From Shewanella aestuarii (lineage in GTDB: Bacteria; Pseudomonadota; Gammaproteobacteria; Enterobacterales; Shewanellaceae), in the NCBI RefSeq assembly GCF_011765625.1, contig NZ_CP050315.1, positions 1 through 64,000 of the forward strand: a stretch of DNA of 64,000 bases, in the 5' to 3' direction. The stretch's first letter is position 1, and the number at the start of each line of letters is the position of its first letter. Shown piece after piece: positions 61,168 to 64,000 of this stretch. The notes under the pieces were generated by a model. It did not search any database, was not told where the DNA came from, and saw nothing but the letters and a program-made list of their open reading frames with translations. Both the position numbers and the translations under genes were made by a program.

Positions 61168-63465
61168 ATGAAACAATTCAAGAAATTATGTTTGTGTTCA
61201 GCGATGAGTTTATTAGCTGTGGCACCGCTATCAGCTAACCCACTCAACCCCGCAGCGACGCAAGTGAGTAAAGCGCCAACGACAGCTGATATTGCTAATG
61301 AGCGTATCGATAAGTCAAAAAAAATGTTTGAACAAATTGAGGCCGCAGCACTCAATGACTATGTAACTTCTGGTACATGGTCATCAAGCCTCAATGTGAT
61401 GGCTACACAAGGTAAATATCTGGGGAAAATAGTTGGACCCTATGGCAAAAACTTTGAGTTAGTGCCGCAGTCAAATGGTACGACGCAAATTAAACTGCAA
61501 GTGGATACCGCCGCGCAAGCCAAGCAGATTGCCAATTTAGTGGGCAATGGTGTCGCGTCAGGAACAACGGTCATTAAAACAATCGGCACACCCGCAGAAG
61601 GTGCGTTAAGAAATAGTCTATTAGCGGATTATGTCGATATCGACACGATGGATAGATTAAAATATCAAGTTGATATCGATGCAAACGGGAATGATATTAA
61701 AGATGTAAATGCTGTATATACCAACTCGTTGACCATCGGTGCTGGCGGGGTGGATTTTGGTACAACATCAATAAAGGAAACCGCACCAGGGCAGCTAGCG
61801 TTTAACGCAAATAATACACGCTTGAGTAAAAATCTGGATGTGGCAGGCACGTTATCATCTAAAGAGTTAAACGTGACGAATAAAATCACCGCTGCAACGG
61901 GTGAGGTCACGACCTTAGATGCGATAACAGCGAACATCGGAACGCTAAATGGCACGAATGCGACAATCACCAATGCAGACATCGAGAATTTAGCTGCAAA
62001 TACAGCCAAATTCCAATCAGCTGCAGCACAAACACTGAACGTGAGTGGCTTAACGAAATTAGCGGGATTGGTAGCAAATAATGCTACGTTTAGCGGTTTA
62101 GTCAAATCGGGAAGCCTTCAGTTATCAGGTGCTGCCGTGGTTGATACATTAGAGGCGCAGGGCATAACAGTATCAAATGCAACAATCACTCGGGCAGAGG
62201 TAACCGATCTAATATCCGCACTGGCCAACATTACCACGGTCTATTCAAATTTGGTCGATACAAAGAAAGTGATTTCTAATTACGGACAAATTAATGAATT
62301 GTACGGAACCACCGCAGATATCAATACGCTGGTGTCAAATATGGTAACAGCGCAAACATTTGATGTAACAACCCTCAATGCACTGAACTCAGAACTCGAA
62401 ACCGCCACAGCCAATACGCTGTCGGTGTTGGGTACTGCGAATGTAAAAAATCTGACTGCAGAAACGGGTGTGATAAAAGTGCTGACATCAGATATTGCAA
62501 ACATCAATAATCTACAAACTACAACGATTAACAATAGTGGAAAATTAACCACGGGTACATTACAAGTGAATGCAGATGCGACGGTCGGTGGCAATTTAAA
62601 TGTCGCAAAAACGCTCACTGCAAATGACATCAATGTAGCCAACTCCGCTAAAATCAATGGCATGACGACGACAACAGCGCTAACAGTCAACGGAACAACG
62701 ACGATAAACGGTAACTTACGCGCTGTTTTCATTAATGCATTGAGTGTAAAAGCGAAAGAAATTGAAACCTATCATGTCCTAGCGAATGCTATGGAAACTA
62801 CGACGCTAGATTCAAATCATGGGGTTATTAGTGATACTTTAACTTCGACAACGGTTAATGCCAATTCAGTCGAAGCAGGTAATGCCATCATCAATGGAAA
62901 GTTGACTTCCCAGCAATTAGAAGCACAGGTCGGTCAAATAGGTGCATTGACAACGGTTGATGCTAACGTGAGTAACAAAATGACCACAAGAGATCTTGTT
63001 GTATCGTCACTAGCAACACTGAATGCAGCAAATATAAGTAATCTGGTTGCGACAATTTCAAACATTGGTACCGCAACAGGCTCAAGCCTTGCCTTAACGG
63101 GTAATCTTTCAGCCAAAGACGCGACGTTTCAATCATTAAATGTGGCAAATAAAGGCACATTTGGTTCTTTGAAAGTGCTTGGTGATAGCACGATTAATGG
63201 CAATCTAACAGTGGGCAACACGCTCACAACCGCAACCGCTAATGTCACTGGGACATTAACTGCATCAACCGCGAATCTTGGTGCAACCACAGCAAGCACT
63301 GTGACCGCAACGGGGGTAATTCAGGCGAGTGATGTGATGAATACCGCTGGGGTGTCATTAAATGCATTAAAATCAGGCTTTGATGCACATGGAACTCGTA
63401 TCGGTACCATGGAAAAATGGATTGCAGATTGTAAAGCCAAAACAGTAGCGGAGTGCAACCGTTAA
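61168..63465 (+). CDS. Second PilV-like beta-repeat adhesin
   Basis: A 765-residue exported protein, with signal peptide MKQFKKLCLCSAMSLLAVAPLSA and a helix (K-K-M-F-E-Q-I-E-A-A-A-L-N-D-Y-V). It is a diverged paralogue of the preceding gene: same architecture of signal, pilin-like helix and Thr/Asn/Ala-rich beta-solenoid repeats (about 170-720), with shared words such as I-G-T-A-T-G and S-L-A-L-T-G-x-L-S-A near the end. It lacks the Cys-rich repeats and ends with a short coil and a Cys pair (D-C-K-A-K-T-V-A-E-C). RBS AAGGAC upstream; terminator directly after. Confidence 0.7.
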   Translation: MKQFKKLCLCSAMSLLAVAPLSANPLNPAATQVSKAPTTADIANERIDKSKKMFEQIEAAALNDYVTSGTWSSSLNVMATQGKYLGKIVGPYGKNFELVPQSNGTTQIKLQVDTAAQAKQIANLVGNGVASGTTVIKTIGTPAEGALRNSLLADYVDIDTMDRLKYQVDIDANGNDIKDVNAVYTNSLTIGAGGVDFGTTSIKETAPGQLAFNANNTRLSKNLDVAGTLSSKELNVTNKITAATGEVTTLDAITANIGTLNGTNATITNADIENLAANTAKFQSAAAQTLNVSGLTKLAGLVANNATFSGLVKSGSLQLSGAAVVDTLEAQGITVSNATITRAEVTDLISALANITTVYSNLVDTKKVISNYGQINELYGTTADINTLVSNMVTAQTFDVTTLNALNSELETATANTLSVLGTANVKNLTAETGVIKVLTSDIANINNLQTTTINNSGKLTTGTLQVNADATVGGNLNVAKTLTANDINVANSAKINGMTTTTALTVNGTTTINGNLRAVFINALSVKAKEIETYHVLANAMETTTLDSNHGVISDTLTSTTVNANSVEAGNAIINGKLTSQQLEAQVGQIGALTTVDANVSNKMTTRDLVVSSLATLNAANISNLVATISNIGTATGSSLALTGNLSAKDATFQSLNVANKGTFGSLKVLGDSTINGNLTVGNTLTTATANVTGTLTASTANLGATTASTVTATGVIQASDVMNTAGVSLNALKSGFDAHGTRIGTMEKWIADCKAKTVAECNR

Positions 63466-63475
63466 ACTAAATCGT

Positions 63476-63491
63476 TTAAAGTAACTTTAAG
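63476..63491. repeat. Repeated palindrome TTAAAGTAACTTTAAG, copy 4
   Basis: One of four copies in the window. It lies 11 bases after the stop of the second PilV-like gene and overlaps the first bases of the terminator stem. Confidence 0.6.
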
Positions 63492-63516
63492 TCCACATGA
63501 ATGTGGACTTTTTTTT
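63489..63516 (+). terminator. Rho-independent terminator after PilV-like genes
   Basis: A 10-bp perfect stem (AAGTCCACAT / ATGTGGACTT) around a 2-base centre, followed by an eight-T run to 63516. Confidence 0.9.
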
Positions 63517-63529
63517 CGCCATAACATTA

Positions 63530-63582
63530 TTGAAGGTTTTGAATTTTTACGTTAGAATGTACTAAACAGGTACTAAATAAGT
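63530..63582 (+). promoter_or_regulatory. parM promoter with plasmid-wide operator, site 12
   Basis: -35 TTGAAG (63530-63535), 17-bp spacer, -10 TAGAAT (63553-63558), immediately followed by GTAC and the operator: left ACTAAACAG (6/9), centre GTAC, right TAAATAAGT (6/9). The three GTAC/GTGA words are spaced 11 bp. This is the clearest promoter-operator arrangement in the window and sits 8 bases before the parM ATG. Confidence 0.7.
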
Positions 63583-63590
63583 GAGTTGAC

Positions 63591-64000
63591 ATGAACAATC
63601 CAAAAATTATTGGCTGTGATAACGGACATTTCGGTATCAAGATTTATGGTGGACTAGATAAGAAGCATTCTATTAGTTCACGTTGTCGCATTGGGGGCTC
63701 ATCACAAACTGAATTTGGTTCGAGTGGACCAGATAGTGCAGAGTTGGTTTTTAGTACAGAAGGTGAGTTATATACCACAGGTTCATTGCAATCTGAGGTG
63801 ACCACTTTCGCAGACTATCCATTAAGCCAAATTAATCGTGTATTAGTTCATTCTTGTCTCCATCAAGCGCCATTTGCAAACAGACCAGAATTCCAACGCT
63901 TAGATGTGGTGCTAGGCTTACCCTACGCTCAGTATTACAGCAAAAAACATGAGTCAGGACGCAATGAAGATTTGATCACCGGTATGGAAAAGAATCTGAT
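63591..64000 (+). CDS. parM: ParM/StbA-like actin-family partition protein (partial)
   Basis: The first 136 residues of a gene cut by the window end. The actin-type phosphate-1 motif is visible as G-C-D-N-G-H-F-G-I-K (residues 7-16), and R-L-D-V-V-L-G-L-P-Y near 102-111 is typical of the ParM/StbA start of the second strand set. ParM polymerises into filaments that push plasmid copies apart, together with an adaptor (ParR/StbB) and a centromere, which should lie just beyond the window or next to the promoter. It is driven by operator site 12, hinting at joint control with transfer genes. Confidence 0.85.
   Translation, partial: MNNPKIIGCDNGHFGIKIYGGLDKKHSISSRCRIGGSSQTEFGSSGPDSAELVFSTEGELYTTGSLQSEVTTFADYPLSQINRVLVHSCLHQAPFANRPEFQRLDVVLGLPYAQYYSKKHESGRNEDLITGMEKNL

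Noticed and set aside
57619..62732. Long reverse-strand open frames opposite the PilV-like genes
   Set aside because: They arise because the Thr/Asn/Ala-rich repeats rarely give stop codons on the other strand; no RBS or sensible protein pattern.
57188..63590. Shufflon (PilV C-terminal switching)
   Set aside because: No short inverted repeats and no reversed partial C-terminal ORFs are seen after either PilV-like gene; the region ends in a terminator and parM. The recombinase is 14 kb away.
1..64000. CRISPR arrays, tRNA or rRNA genes, insertion sequences
   Set aside because: No regular repeat-spacer pattern, no tRNA- or rRNA-like stretches and no transposase motifs were recognised on reading.

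Overview
The window looks like part of a large, AT-leaning conjugative plasmid of a Gammaproteobacterium, possibly a marine or aquatic one (host group is inferred from gene families only). It carries most of a type IVB (Dot/Icm, IncI Tra-like) conjugation machine, a complete-looking IncI-type thin pilus (Pil) operon, a plasmid topoisomerase, a very large 'strawberry notch' helicase, a tyrosine recombinase and, at the right edge, the start of a ParM/StbA actin-like partition gene. No ribosomal, tRNA or core metabolic genes were seen.

Layout. 1-2346: DotA/TraY. 2402-2587: small reverse gene. 2975-11968: operon with an unknown protein, the 1748-residue Sno-type helicase, a small acidic protein and TopA. 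12096-17889: accessory block (membrane protein, HU-like protein, 2Fe-2S ferredoxin, putative Cys-His-Asp enzyme, RecD-like helicase, membrane-anchored Mrr-like nuclease, broken Sel1 gene, two reverse unknowns). 17988-24879: tightly coupled operon of unknown and exported proteins ending in DotM/TrbA, with three exported paralogues in a row. 24933-30659: a divergent module with a Zn-metallopeptidase/VWA protein carrying a Gln-rich repeat, a MoxR-like AAA+ ATPase and small partners. 30788-32661: two unknown proteins. 32889-43018: DotI, DotH, DotG, DotF, DotE, DotP/IcmD, DotN, two unknowns and DotO. 43054-43956: reverse tyrosine recombinase. 44035-55553: DotD, DotC, DotB and an IcmT fusion, running straight into a lytic transglycosylase and PilL-like, PilN, PilO, PilP, PilQ and PilR genes. 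55615-57087: three pilins. 57188-63465: two giant PilV-like proteins. 63591 on: ParM.

How it works together. The Dot/Tra proteins would form the envelope-spanning DNA-transfer channel, DotB and DotO its ATPases, and the Pil genes a retractile or adhesive thin pilus for mating in liquid, with the two large PilV-like proteins as candidate tip or recipient-recognition adhesins. The coupling protein DotL/TrbC, a relaxase, a replication initiator and a prepilin peptidase are not in the window and presumably lie outside it.

Main new observation. Twelve transcription units are preceded by copies of one palindromic element: half-site ACTTATCAT, a 4-bp centre RTAC, inverted half-site ATGATAAGT. In several units it lies directly downstream of a recognisable -10 box. 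It precedes transfer, pilus, partition, helicase/topoisomerase and MoxR units alike, so I infer a single plasmid-wide repressor or master regulator whose gene I cannot identify. A second repeated palindrome, TTAAAGTWACTTTAAG, occurs four times. Three genes show apparent single-base homopolymer losses, which may be mutations or assembly errors.
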